From contig NZ_WSEN01000010.1 of NCBI RefSeq assembly GCF_009758255.1, positions 310,001-374,000 on the forward strand: a DNA stretch of 64,000 bases. The letters are read 5' to 3'. Numbering within the stretch: position 1 is the first letter of the stretch; each line of letters starts with the position of its first letter. The position numbers were made by a program, and so were the translations under genes. Under the pieces are notes generated by a model that was not told where the DNA came from, did no database searches, and saw only the letters and a list, made by a program, of their open reading frames with translations. This stretch comes from Microbacterium sp. MAH-37 (GTDB taxonomy: Bacteria > Actinomycetota > Actinomycetes > Actinomycetales > Microbacteriaceae). Positions 51,062 to 59,993 of this stretch are shown here, piece by piece.

Positions 51062-52512
51062 ACCCGCGCCTCCTGCCCCAGCGCGATGCGCCGGTCGCCG
51101 AGATGCCGGGCCACCGCCTCGTCGTGCGTGACCGCGACGATCGCGGTGCCCCGCGCGACCTCCTCCTGCAGGAGGAGCACGAGTTCGATCCACCCGCGCC
51201 GGTCCTGCCCGAACGTCGGCTCGTCGAGCACGATCACCTGTGGCGTCGCGGCGAGAACGGTGGCGACCGAGAGGCGCCGCTTCTGGCCGCCGGATAGCGT
51301 GAACGGGTTGGCCTCGGCAAGGTGGTCGAGGTGCAGACGCTCGAGCAGGCCTTCGACGACGGACGCCGTGCGCGTGTCCGACCAGCCCAGTGCGCGGGGC
51401 CCGACCGCGAGTTCCTCCCGCAGCGTCTGGGCGAGGAACTGGTGCTCCGGCTCCTGGAACACCGTGCCGATGCGAGTCAGCAGTTCGCGCGACGACCAGC
51501 GGAACGGCCGCAGACCGCTCTTCCTGCGCAGCCGCTCGGCCGCGGTCACCGATCCGGCCAGCTCCGGCAGCAGGCCCGCCAGGGTGAGCGCGAGCGTGGA
51601 CTTGCCCGCGCCGTTCGGCCCGGTGATCACCGTGGCCGCTGCCTGCGGCACGACGAGATCGAGTCCCTCCTGCACGATCGTGCGGCGCTCGCGGCCGATG
51701 GCGAGCCCGTGCGTCTCCAGCACAGGGGCGCCCTCGGAGCGCGGCAGCACCGGAAGATCGATCGGATGATTCGGCACCCACACACCGGCATCCGCCAGCG
51801 TCTGCGCATACCGCCCGAACACGTCGGCCGGCGCGCCGTCGGCGAGCAGGCCGCCATCGGCCGCGAGCACGATGACCCGGGTGATCAGGTCGGACCACAC
51901 CTCGGTGCGGTGCTCGACGACGACCAGCGTCGCCCCTGTCTCGGCGACCACACGTGCGACGCTCTCGCGCACCTCGGCGACACCCGCCGGATCGAGGTTG
52001 GCCGTGGGCTCGTCCAGCAGCAGCAGCCCGGGGCGCATGGCCAGCGCCCCGCCAAGGGCCAGGCGCTGCTTCTGCCCGCCGGACAGCGCCTTCGTCGCAC
52101 GCTCCTGAGGCACGTCGAGACCGACGGCGCGCAGCGCCTCCGTCACGCGACTCGGGATCTCGGATGCCGGAACGCCGAGGTTCTCGCATCCGAAGGCGAC
52201 GTCGTCGCCGACCTTGGAGAGCACGACGCCGGCATCCGGATCCTGCAGCACGAGGCCGATGCGCCCGCGGCTCTGCTCGGGAGGCGCGCCGTCGACGAGC
52301 AGGCTGCCGGAGCGCTCCCCCTCGTCGGCGTCGCCGAGCAGGCCGGCGAGGCCGGCGAGCAGCGTGGACTTCCCGGCGCCGGACGCGCCGAGGAGCAGCA
52401 CGCGCTCGCCGGGCTCGACCGTGAACGACGTCTCGCTGACCGCGGGAAGGCGGCGCCCGGCGTATCGCCAGCCCCAGCCTTCCGCGGTGACGCGAGCGGG
52501 ACCAGACCGCAC
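51058..52512 (-). CDS. ECF transporter double ATPase (YkoD-like)
   Basis: Fused ATPase of 484 residues with two complete domains. First: Walker A GASGAGKST, signature LSGGQKQR, Walker B LLLLDEPTANLD, H-loop VVEHRTE. Second: GPNGAGKST, LSGGQKRR, VIVLDEPTFGQD, AVTHDEA. YkoD is likewise a fused two-domain ATPase. The start GTG 52512 is 2 nt behind the S-component stop with GAGG upstream. It powers the YkoEDC-type transporter. Confidence 0.92.
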   Translation of the reverse strand: MRSGPARVTAEGWGWRYAGRRLPAVSETSFTVEPGERVLLLGASGAGKSTLLAGLAGLLGDADEGERSGSLLVDGAPPEQSRGRIGLVLQDPDAGVVLSKVGDDVAFGCENLGVPASEIPSRVTEALRAVGLDVPQERATKALSGGQKQRLALGGALAMRPGLLLLDEPTANLDPAGVAEVRESVARVVAETGATLVVVEHRTEVWSDLITRVIVLAADGGLLADGAPADVFGRYAQTLADAGVWVPNHPIDLPVLPRSEGAPVLETHGLAIGRERRTIVQEGLDLVVPQAAATVITGPNGAGKSTLALTLAGLLPELAGSVTAAERLRRKSGLRPFRWSSRELLTRIGTVFQEPEHQFLAQTLREELAVGPRALGWSDTRTASVVEGLLERLHLDHLAEANPFTLSGGQKRRLSVATVLAATPQVIVLDEPTFGQDRRGWIELVLLLQEEVARGTAIVAVTHDEAVARHLGDRRIALGQEARV

Positions 52513-52514
52513 GG

Positions 52515-53150
52515 TCAGACCTCGCGACGCGCTTCTCGCCCGGCGCCGAACCGGCTCAGCGCACCGGTGGATGCGAGCGCGCGCACCAGCAGCCAGCCGA
52601 CGACGCCCGCCAGGATCGCGCCGGAGACGACGAGTGTGCCGAGGTAGATCATGTTGAACTCCACGGACTTCAGGATGTTCGGCGAGCTGCCGTAGAACAG
52701 CTCCCACACCCACGCGCCGAGCGCCGCACCGATGCCCGAGAGCATCGCGACGCCGATGCCGAAGCGCCGGTAGGCGAACAGCGCGAAGACCACCTCGGCA
52801 CCGATGCCCTGCACGATGCCGGAGAACACCGTGCCGATACCCCAGACGTTGCCGATCAGCATCGAGATGATCGCGGCGACGACCTCGACGACCAGTGCGG
52901 CGCCGGGCTTGCGGATGACGAGTCCGCCGATGACGCCGCCGATCAGCCAGATGCCGACGGCGATGCCGCCCAGTCCGGGGGTCAGCGCGTCGGCGGCGCC
53001 GAACCAGGCTCCTCCGATGATGTTCCAGGCCCAGAACAGCAGGCCGACGGCGACACCGAGGACGGCGGCGACGACGATGTCGACGACGCGCCAGCGCAGG
53101 TTGCGCGACGGAACGGTCTTGTCTTTCGAGACGGATGTGGACGCACTCAT
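52515..53150 (-). CDS. ykoE: ECF substrate-binding component, YkoE family
   Basis: Membrane S component of 211 residues. RWRVVDIVVAAVLGVAVGLL at residues 20-39 and WNIIGGAWFGA are YkoE hallmarks, and about five or six spans follow. YkoE proteins bind hydroxymethylpyrimidine or thiamine. The gene is preceded by a TPP riboswitch, which independently supports a thiamine-related cargo. The riboswitch end overlaps the ribosome site GGAGGAG. Confidence 0.92.
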   Translation of the reverse strand: MSASTSVSKDKTVPSRNLRWRVVDIVVAAVLGVAVGLLFWAWNIIGGAWFGAADALTPGLGGIAVGIWLIGGVIGGLVIRKPGAALVVEVVAAIISMLIGNVWGIGTVFSGIVQGIGAEVVFALFAYRRFGIGVAMLSGIGAALGAWVWELFYGSSPNILKSVEFNMIYLGTLVVSGAILAGVVGWLLVRALASTGALSRFGAGREARREV

Positions 53151-53159
53151 ATGGAACTC

Positions 53160-53249
53160 CTCCCTGCGCCGGCATGATCCGGATCAGGTTCGACGGTCGA
53201 AGCGCGGGTCGCTTCCTCTCAGCCCGGCACGCCGGACTCCCGTGGTTGT
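53160..53249 (-). promoter_or_regulatory. TPP (THI-box) riboswitch
   Basis: On the minus strand the conserved blocks appear in order: ACGGGAG start, GGCTGAGAGG (around 53215-53223), GAACCTGATCCGGATCATGC and CCGGCGCAGGGAGGAG (53160-53190). The last block overlaps the ykoE ribosome site, so control is probably translational. A TATGAT -10 (complement of 53256-53261) puts the transcript start at the 5' edge of the riboswitch. Confidence 0.95.
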
Positions 53250-53316
53250 GCCTTGATCATAGCCGTCCGCCGACACCAAGGGGGTGAGTCTCAGACTCTT
53301 TGGGTAGCGTAGGCGG

Positions 53317-55740
53317 GTGACCATCGACGATCCCTCCTCGCCGCCGCGCACCCGCCGCGAGGCGCGGGCGCAGACCGGTTCCCACCGAGGCGTCGACTCG
53401 ACTGGAATGGACGCCTTCCTCCAGGGCGCCGGCGGCGCTCCTCATGACGCCGGACACCGAGGTGCCACGGAACTGCCCGGCGGCGGCCAGGCGACCCCTG
53501 ACGACGTGGACGGCCCCGAGGAGCCGCTGACGAGCACCGCTATGCTGCGCACGCTGTTCGCGCAGCCCGACGATGAGGACGAGCCCGAGCCCGCGGCGCC
53601 CGCGGGAAGCGACGCCTTCAGCCGCGCCATGTTCGGTGCGCCCGCTGCGCAGGACAGCACGGCGCCGGTGTCACCTGCTCAGCCGGTACCTGCTCCGGCA
53701 TCCGCCTCCGGTGCTGGTGCGGCCACCGGGCTGGCCGCGGTGTTCGGCGGCGCCCCGGCCGAGACCGGAGTGCCAGAGTCAGCGCCCTTCGACGCCGCCG
53801 ATGACACGACCCGAGAGGCTCCGGTCATCACCGGAGTGCCTGGATGGAACGACGGCACGGCCGCACGCGGGCCGCTCTTCGACACCGTGGACACGTCGCC
53901 GACTCCGTCCTCGGATGCGTCTTCGGGCCCGGCGGACGACGACGATGCACGGCTGTCCGCCAGCCTGGCGTTCTTCGCTGCGGCGGATGCTGCCGCCGCT
54001 GCGGGGACCGCGGGCGCGACGTCCGGCGCTTCGGGCGCGACGTCCGGCGTCGTAGGCGGGGCATCCGGCCTCGCGGACACCGCGACCGGCCTCGCCGGGA
54101 CAGTTCCCGGCGCTGCGGGGACCGCATCAGCGGCATCCGCCGACGTGACCGCCGACGGCATGACGGGGACGGCATCCGCGGTCATCGCGGGGGCGGCAGC
54201 CGCGGGCGTCGCGGGCACGACATCGGACCTCGCGGACCCTGCATCGACAGCATCCGCCGTCGCGTCGCCCGTCTCCCCCACGGCCACTGCTCCTGTCGAG
54301 CTTGCGGGTCTCGGCCTCGACGTCGAGGTCGAAACCGACACCGGCATCGACGTCGAGCCGGCGATCGGGACGCATGTCGCCTGGGCCGACAGCACGCGCC
54401 CGGCGACCGCTCTGACCTGGGTCGACACCGCTGCCGTGCAGGCGCGCACGCGGCCCTCGACGCTCCAGGTGCGCACGCTCGCCGATGACGAGCCCGATCT
54501 GCTGAGCGGAATGCGCAGGACGCGTGCCTGGCTGCGCCCGCGCGTGCTGATCCCCTGCGGTGTCGTCGTCGCCCTCGTCGGCACGTACTGCGCCTCGACA
54601 CTGCTCGCGCCGCTCGACAACGTCGCTCCGACGATCGAACCGGTGGCCGTGCAGATCGCTCCTGCTCCGGTGGCGGCGGTCACCTGGCCGGAGAACGGCA
54701 CCTCGGCGGTGGATGTGCTGGGCTTCGCGACCGCGACCTCGAGCGGCGAGAGGATCCCGATCGCGAGCGTCTCGAAGGTCGCCTCCGTGCTGATGGTGCT
54801 CGAGAAGATGCCACTGGAACTCGGCGAACAGGGTCCGTCGTTCGACTTCGACCGCAGCGACGGGCGCGAGTACTGGCAGTACGTGCGATCGAACCAGTCG
54901 GCGCTCGACGTGCCCGTCGGCGGATCGCTCACCGAGTACCAGATGCTCCAGGGCATCCTGCTGGGCTCCGCCAACAACTACATCGACCGGCTCGCCGACG
55001 AGATCTGGGGGTCGAAGAGCGAGTTCGCCGACGCCGCGGCGCAGTGGCTCTCGGCGCAGGGACTGGACGACACCACGATCATCTCGCCGTCCGGACGCGA
55101 CGATCGCAACAGGTCGACCAGCTCCGACATGATCGACCTCGCGGAGCTGGCGATGCGCAACCCCGTGTTCGCCGAGATCGTCGGCACGAAGTCGGCCGAC
55201 ATCCCCGGCGCGGGTGTCGTGAAGAACTCGAACACGATGCTTCATGAGGACCCGGGTGTGACCGGCCTGAAGACCGGCACCCTCGGTGAGGACTACAACC
55301 TGCTCACCGCGAAGGACGTGAAGGTCGGCGACGCCACCGTGCACCTGTACGCGGTCGCGCTCGGTCAGGAGAGCAACGAGGAACGTGTCGATGCGAACCG
55401 TGCGCTCTACGCCCAGGTCGAGAAGACCCTGGCCGACCAGGCGGCGACGGTTCCGAAGGGCACCGTGGTGGGCACGGTCGACACGATCTGGGGCGAGAGC
55501 AGCGACGTCATCACCGATTCCGACGCCAAGGTCGTGATGTGGAACGGCTCGACCGCCGAGGCCACGTCGTCGCTCGATCTGGGCGACGCGCAGAAGGCGG
55601 GCACGAAGGTGGGCTCGCTCTCCGTCGCAGGTGCCATCGACACGGCGAAGACCGACGTCTCGCTGAAGAGTTCGATGTCCGCACCGTCCGCGTGGTGGCG
55701 GTTGACGCATCCGCTGGAGCTGTTCGGCCTCGACGGCTGA
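53317..55740 (+). CDS. D-alanyl-D-alanine carboxypeptidase-like protein with long cytosolic low-complexity region
   Basis: Protein of 807 residues starting at GTG 53317, 6 nt after TAGCGT. Residues 1-405 are charged at first, then very rich in Ala, Gly, Thr and Ser. A single span near 409-430 (VLIPCGVVVALVGTYCASTL) places the rest outside the cell. The outer domain has the penicillin-binding motifs SxxK in ASVSKVAS (near 483), SxN in LGSANNYID (near 550) and KTG in GLKTGTLGE (near 652), as in DacA/S11 peptidases. It should trim peptidoglycan peptides or act as a related esterase. A cytosolic region of this length is unusual for the family. Confidence 0.82.
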   Translation: MTIDDPSSPPRTRREARAQTGSHRGVDSTGMDAFLQGAGGAPHDAGHRGATELPGGGQATPDDVDGPEEPLTSTAMLRTLFAQPDDEDEPEPAAPAGSDAFSRAMFGAPAAQDSTAPVSPAQPVPAPASASGAGAATGLAAVFGGAPAETGVPESAPFDAADDTTREAPVITGVPGWNDGTAARGPLFDTVDTSPTPSSDASSGPADDDDARLSASLAFFAAADAAAAAGTAGATSGASGATSGVVGGASGLADTATGLAGTVPGAAGTASAASADVTADGMTGTASAVIAGAAAAGVAGTTSDLADPASTASAVASPVSPTATAPVELAGLGLDVEVETDTGIDVEPAIGTHVAWADSTRPATALTWVDTAAVQARTRPSTLQVRTLADDEPDLLSGMRRTRAWLRPRVLIPCGVVVALVGTYCASTLLAPLDNVAPTIEPVAVQIAPAPVAAVTWPENGTSAVDVLGFATATSSGERIPIASVSKVASVLMVLEKMPLELGEQGPSFDFDRSDGREYWQYVRSNQSALDVPVGGSLTEYQMLQGILLGSANNYIDRLADEIWGSKSEFADAAAQWLSAQGLDDTTIISPSGRDDRNRSTSSDMIDLAELAMRNPVFAEIVGTKSADIPGAGVVKNSNTMLHEDPGVTGLKTGTLGEDYNLLTAKDVKVGDATVHLYAVALGQESNEERVDANRALYAQVEKTLADQAATVPKGTVVGTVDTIWGESSDVITDSDAKVVMWNGSTAEATSSLDLGDAQKAGTKVGSLSVAGAIDTAKTDVSLKSSMSAPSAWWRLTHPLELFGLDG

Positions 55741-55777
55741 ACACGACCCGCGCGGCGGCCTGAGCCTCCGCAATGCG

Positions 55778-55811
55778 AGAGCGCCCGCCCCCTTCCGGGG
55801 ACGGGCGCTCT
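55778..55811. terminator. Bidirectional terminator
   Basis: Arms AGAGCGCCCG (55778-55787) and CGGGCGCTCT (55802-55811) pair perfectly, with inner CCCC/GGGG pairing and a small TTCC loop, followed by TTCGCTT. It lies between the carboxypeptidase and the convergent ABC exporter gene. Confidence 0.78.
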
Positions 55812-55823
55812 TCGCTTCGCGGG

Positions 55824-58061
55824 TCAGACCCGGTCGTCGGGTTCGGATGCCGGGCCGGCCTCCCCCTCGGCCACCTCGGCGACGAACTCGGACACCGGCA
55901 GCACAGGAGCTGCGCCCGTGCCGGGGACCGGGACCTCTTCCGCCTCGCCGGTGACGATCACCGGAGTGGAGTCGGTGAGGGCCTCCTCGGCGTCGATGTC
56001 GGACGCTGCCTGCTCGAACTGCGACTGGTACAGCCGCCAGTAGGCGCCCTGCGCCGCGATCAGCTCGTCGTGGTTGCCCTTCTCGACGATGTCACCGTGC
56101 TCCATCACCAGGATGAGGTCGGCGTCACGGATCGTGGACAGACGGTGCGCGATCACGAAGGACGTGCGTCCCTCGCGCAGCGCGGCCATCGCGTGCTGCA
56201 GCAGCAGCTCGGTGCGGGTGTCGACCGCCGACGTCGCCTCGTCGAGGATGAGGATCGACGGCTGGGACACGAACGCACGGGCGATCGTGATCAGCTGGCG
56301 CTCACCGGCCGACACGTTCGAGGCGTCCTCGTCGAGGACCGTCTCGTAGCCCTCGGGGAGGGCGTGCACGAAGCGGTCGACGTAGGTGGCCTTGGCCGCT
56401 GCGAGCACCTCTTCGTCGGTGGCGGATGCCTGACCGTAGCGGATGTTCTCCAGGATGCTCCCGGCGAACAGCCACGGGTCCTGCAGCACCATGCCGGTGC
56501 GCGACCGCAGGTCTTCGCGGGTCATCTCCGCGATGTCCTGGCCGTCGAGCAGGATGCGCCCGCCGCTGAGCTCGTAGAACCGCATGATGAGGTTCACCAG
56601 CGTCGTCTTGCCCGCACCGGTCGGGCCGACGATCGCGACGGTCTGCCCCGGCTCCACCCGGAACGACAGGTCGGTGATCAGCGGACGATCCGGCGTGTAC
56701 GAGAACGCGACGTGCTCGAACTCGATGACGCCCTTGCCGTCCTGCACGGTCGGTGCGTCCTCGGCATCCGGATCCTGCTCGTCGGCGTCGAGGAACTCGA
56801 ACACGCGCTCCGCCGATGCGGTGCCGGACTGGACGACCGCGGCCATGCCGCCCAGCTCGCTGAGCGGCTGAGTGAACTGCTGCGAGTACTGGATGAACGC
56901 CTGCACGTCGCCGAGTCGCAGGCTGCCGTTGGCGACCATCAGGCCGCCGAGCACCGCGATGCCGACGTAGGTGAGGCTGCCGATGAACTGCATCGCCGGC
57001 ATGATCACACCGGACAGGAACTGCGCTTTGAAGCTGGCCTGGAAGAGCTCTTCGTTCTCCTCCTGGAAGCTGTCCAGAGCGTCCTTCTCGCGACCGAACA
57101 CCTTGACCAGAGCGTGGCCCGAGAAGGCCTCCTCGACGCGGGCGTTGAGCCTGCCGACCTTGCGCCACTGGATGCCGAAGGCCTTCTGCGAGCGCGGGCC
57201 GATGACGCCGAAGATGACACCCATCAGGGGCAGCGCGACGAGGGCGACGAGGGCCAGCTGCCACGAGATCGAGAACATCATCACCAGCACGCCGACCACG
57301 GTGAGCACCGAGGTGAGCGCTCCGGACAGCGACTGCTGCATGGTCTGGGTGATGTTGTCGATGTCGTTGGTGACCCGCGAGATCAGCTCACCGCGCTGCA
57401 CCTTGTCAAAGTACGACAGCGGCAGGCGGTTGATCTTCGCCTCGACGTCCTCACGCAGGCGCCACATCGTGCGCACCATGATGACGTTGATGACGTAGCC
57501 CTGGATCCAGCTGAGGAACGCGGATGCCACGTAGATCGCCAGCACGGCGACGATGATGTACCGCAGCCGATCGAAGTCGACGCCGGCGCCGACGGTGAAG
57601 GTGTCCATCGCGGCGACCATGTCGGCGAAGGTTCCCTGGTCGGCGGCGCGCAGCGCCTCGACCACCTGATCCTGCGGCATGCCCTGCGGGAAGCCGTTGT
57701 CGCCGAGCATCTTCGAGATGAAGCCCTCGTAGACGACGTTGGTCGCCTCGCCGAGCACCTTCGGCGCGATCACGGCGAGGACGACGCCGATGGCGCCGAA
57801 GAGCGACACCAGCACGAACCACAGCGCGGACGGCTTGAGCAGTCCGATCATGCGCTTGAAGCTGGGCCCGAAGTGGTCGGCCTTACCCGGGGCGGGGCCG
57901 TCGAACATGCCGCCGCCGGCGAGGCGCGCCTTCTCTGCGGCCTCTTCCTCGGCCTTCTGCGCCTCGGTCAGTTCGGGCTCGGCCACAGCGGCTCCGCCCT
58001 TGGCGGCGCGGGCGGCCAGGGCGCGCTCGCGCCGGGTCTGGGGTGCGTTCTGCTCGCTCAT
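55824..58061 (-). CDS. ABC exporter subunit with the canonical ATP site
   Basis: Half-transporter of 745 residues: a roughly 70-residue charged cytosolic tail, six spans, then an ATPase. Walker A GPTGAGKTT, Walker B ILILDEATSAVD (catalytic Glu present) and H-loop IAHRLST are normal, but the signature is VSAGERQ instead of SGGQ. A C-terminal tail of about 70 acidic residues follows. Its ATG overlaps the stop of the partner subunit. The pair has the motif pattern of heterodimeric exporters (TM287/288, LmrCD type). The cargo (drug, lipid or peptide) is unknown. Confidence 0.9.
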   Translation of the reverse strand: MSEQNAPQTRRERALAARAAKGGAAVAEPELTEAQKAEEEAAEKARLAGGGMFDGPAPGKADHFGPSFKRMIGLLKPSALWFVLVSLFGAIGVVLAVIAPKVLGEATNVVYEGFISKMLGDNGFPQGMPQDQVVEALRAADQGTFADMVAAMDTFTVGAGVDFDRLRYIIVAVLAIYVASAFLSWIQGYVINVIMVRTMWRLREDVEAKINRLPLSYFDKVQRGELISRVTNDIDNITQTMQQSLSGALTSVLTVVGVLVMMFSISWQLALVALVALPLMGVIFGVIGPRSQKAFGIQWRKVGRLNARVEEAFSGHALVKVFGREKDALDSFQEENEELFQASFKAQFLSGVIMPAMQFIGSLTYVGIAVLGGLMVANGSLRLGDVQAFIQYSQQFTQPLSELGGMAAVVQSGTASAERVFEFLDADEQDPDAEDAPTVQDGKGVIEFEHVAFSYTPDRPLITDLSFRVEPGQTVAIVGPTGAGKTTLVNLIMRFYELSGGRILLDGQDIAEMTREDLRSRTGMVLQDPWLFAGSILENIRYGQASATDEEVLAAAKATYVDRFVHALPEGYETVLDEDASNVSAGERQLITIARAFVSQPSILILDEATSAVDTRTELLLQHAMAALREGRTSFVIAHRLSTIRDADLILVMEHGDIVEKGNHDELIAAQGAYWRLYQSQFEQAASDIDAEEALTDSTPVIVTGEAEEVPVPGTGAAPVLPVSEFVAEVAEGEAGPASEPDDRV

Positions 58062-59785
58062 GCGTCCACCCCCAGCTGCGACTCGACGATCTCGCGGTAG
58101 GTGTCGTTCGATGCGAGCAGCTCGTCGTGCGTGCCGACGCCGACCATCGTGCCGCCGTCCAGCACCACGATGCGGTCCGCGTCGGTGATCGTGGACACGC
58201 GCTGCGCGACCACGATCTTCGTCACATCCGGCAGCTCTCTCCAGAGGGCCTGCCGCAGCCTCGCATCCGTCGTGAGGTCGAGGGCCGAGAACGAGTCGTC
58301 GAAGACGAGGATCCGCGGCTGGTGCACGATCGCACGGGCGATCGCGAGACGCTGCCGCTGCCCGCCGGAGACGTTGGTGCCGCCCTGGGCGATGTGCGAC
58401 TCGAGGCCGTCGGGCATCTCGGACACGAAGTCCTTGCCCTGCGCGATCTCGAGCGCCTTCCACAGGTCTTCGTCCGTGGCATCCTCACGGCCGTAGCGCA
58501 GGTTGGATGCGACGGTTCCGGTGAACAGGAACGGGCGCTGCGGCACCAGGCCGATGCCCTTCCACAGCTCGTCGACATCGGCCTCGCGGACGTCGACGCC
58601 GCCGACCTGGACGGAACCGCCGGTGACGTCGAACAGGCGCGGGATCAGCGACACGAGCGTCGTCTTGCCCGCACCGGTCGAACCGACGATCGCGACGGTC
58701 TCGCCCGGCTCTGCGCGGAAGTCGATGCCGGTCAGCACCGGGGCATCCGCTCCGGGGTAGGTGAACTCGACGCCGTCGAAGACGACCTGTCCGGGGGCGG
58801 CGAACTCGGTCACGCCGTTCTCGGGACGGGTCATGCTCGACTCGGCGTCGAGCACCTCGCCGACGCGATCGGCCGAGACCGCGGCGCGCGGGATCATCAT
58901 CGCCATGAAGCTGGACATGATGACGCCGCCCATGATCTGTCCGACGTACTGCATGAACGCGAACAGCGTGCCGATCTCGACGTTGCCGGCGTTGACCTCG
59001 ACGCCGCCGAACCAGATCACGCCGACCACGGTCACGTTCAGGATGAGCATGAACAGCGGGAACAGCAGCACGAACAGCGAGCCGACGTTGCGGCCGACCG
59101 TCATGATGTCGGTGTTCGCGGCGCGGAACCGCTCCGCCTCGATGGGCTCGCGCACGAACGCCCGCACGACACGCACGCCGGTGAGCTGCTCGCGCATGAC
59201 GCGGTTGATCGTGTCGAGCCGGCCCTGATAGGTGCGGAACAGCGGCACCATGCGGCCGATGATCAGCACGGCCACCACCAGCAGCACTGGCACGGCCACG
59301 GCGATCAGCCAGCTGAGGCCGACGTCCTGCCGGACGGCCATGATGACGCCGCCGATCGCCAGCAGCGGGGCGGTGACGAACATGGTCGCGCCCATCATCG
59401 CCAGCATCTGCACCTGCTGCACGTCGTTGGTGTTGCGGGTGATGAGCGAACCGGCGCCGAACTGCGACACCTCGCGCTCGGAGAAGCCGCTCACGCGCGC
59501 GAACACGTCGGCGCGGATGTCACGGCCCAGCGACATGGCCGCTCGGGCGGCGAAGAACGTCGCGATGATCGCGCACAGGATCTGCCCGAGCGAGACGAGC
59601 AGCATGAACGCGCCGTGCGTCCAGATGTAGCCGGTGTCGGCCTTGGCCACACCGTAGTTGATGATGTCGGCGTTCAGTGTGGGCAGGTAGAGAGTGGCCA
59701 GCGCGCTGGCGAACTGGAAGACCAGCACGCCGAGCAGAAGCCACTTGTACTTCTTGAGATATCGGAAGAGGAGCTTTCCCAGCAC
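58058..59785 (-). CDS. ABC exporter subunit with the degenerate Walker B
   Basis: Half-transporter of 575 residues. The start GTG 59785 follows AAGGA and gives the usual VLGKLLFRYLKKYKW opening; the longer open frame lacks similarity. Six spans precede an ATPase with Walker A GSTGAGKTT, canonical signature SGGQRQR and Walker B ILVFDDSFSALD, where Asp replaces the catalytic Glu. The switch-loop residue is Gln in VVAQRVST instead of the usual His. It is the complementary half of the subunit encoded next. Confidence 0.9.
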   Translation of the reverse strand: MLGKLLFRYLKKYKWLLLGVLVFQFASALATLYLPTLNADIINYGVAKADTGYIWTHGAFMLLVSLGQILCAIIATFFAARAAMSLGRDIRADVFARVSGFSEREVSQFGAGSLITRNTNDVQQVQMLAMMGATMFVTAPLLAIGGVIMAVRQDVGLSWLIAVAVPVLLVVAVLIIGRMVPLFRTYQGRLDTINRVMREQLTGVRVVRAFVREPIEAERFRAANTDIMTVGRNVGSLFVLLFPLFMLILNVTVVGVIWFGGVEVNAGNVEIGTLFAFMQYVGQIMGGVIMSSFMAMMIPRAAVSADRVGEVLDAESSMTRPENGVTEFAAPGQVVFDGVEFTYPGADAPVLTGIDFRAEPGETVAIVGSTGAGKTTLVSLIPRLFDVTGGSVQVGGVDVREADVDELWKGIGLVPQRPFLFTGTVASNLRYGREDATDEDLWKALEIAQGKDFVSEMPDGLESHIAQGGTNVSGGQRQRLAIARAIVHQPRILVFDDSFSALDLTTDARLRQALWRELPDVTKIVVAQRVSTITDADRIVVLDGGTMVGVGTHDELLASNDTYREIVESQLGVDA

Positions 59786-59993
59786 AGGCGGAATCCTTAA
59801 GGTGTTGGGGTCGATCGATAATCGGCCACATGAAAGCGTGCCACGGGCCTCCGACAATCGGTAGGCGAGTGCCGGAACCTTCGCTGACAGCGAAACGAAT
59901 GCCGGGTGACGCCCGCTTTCTGGACGCCATCGAAGAATCGGCGAGATGCCCCCTCCTAGACTTTCAGGGACGATCCGCCGCCGAAGGGACCCC

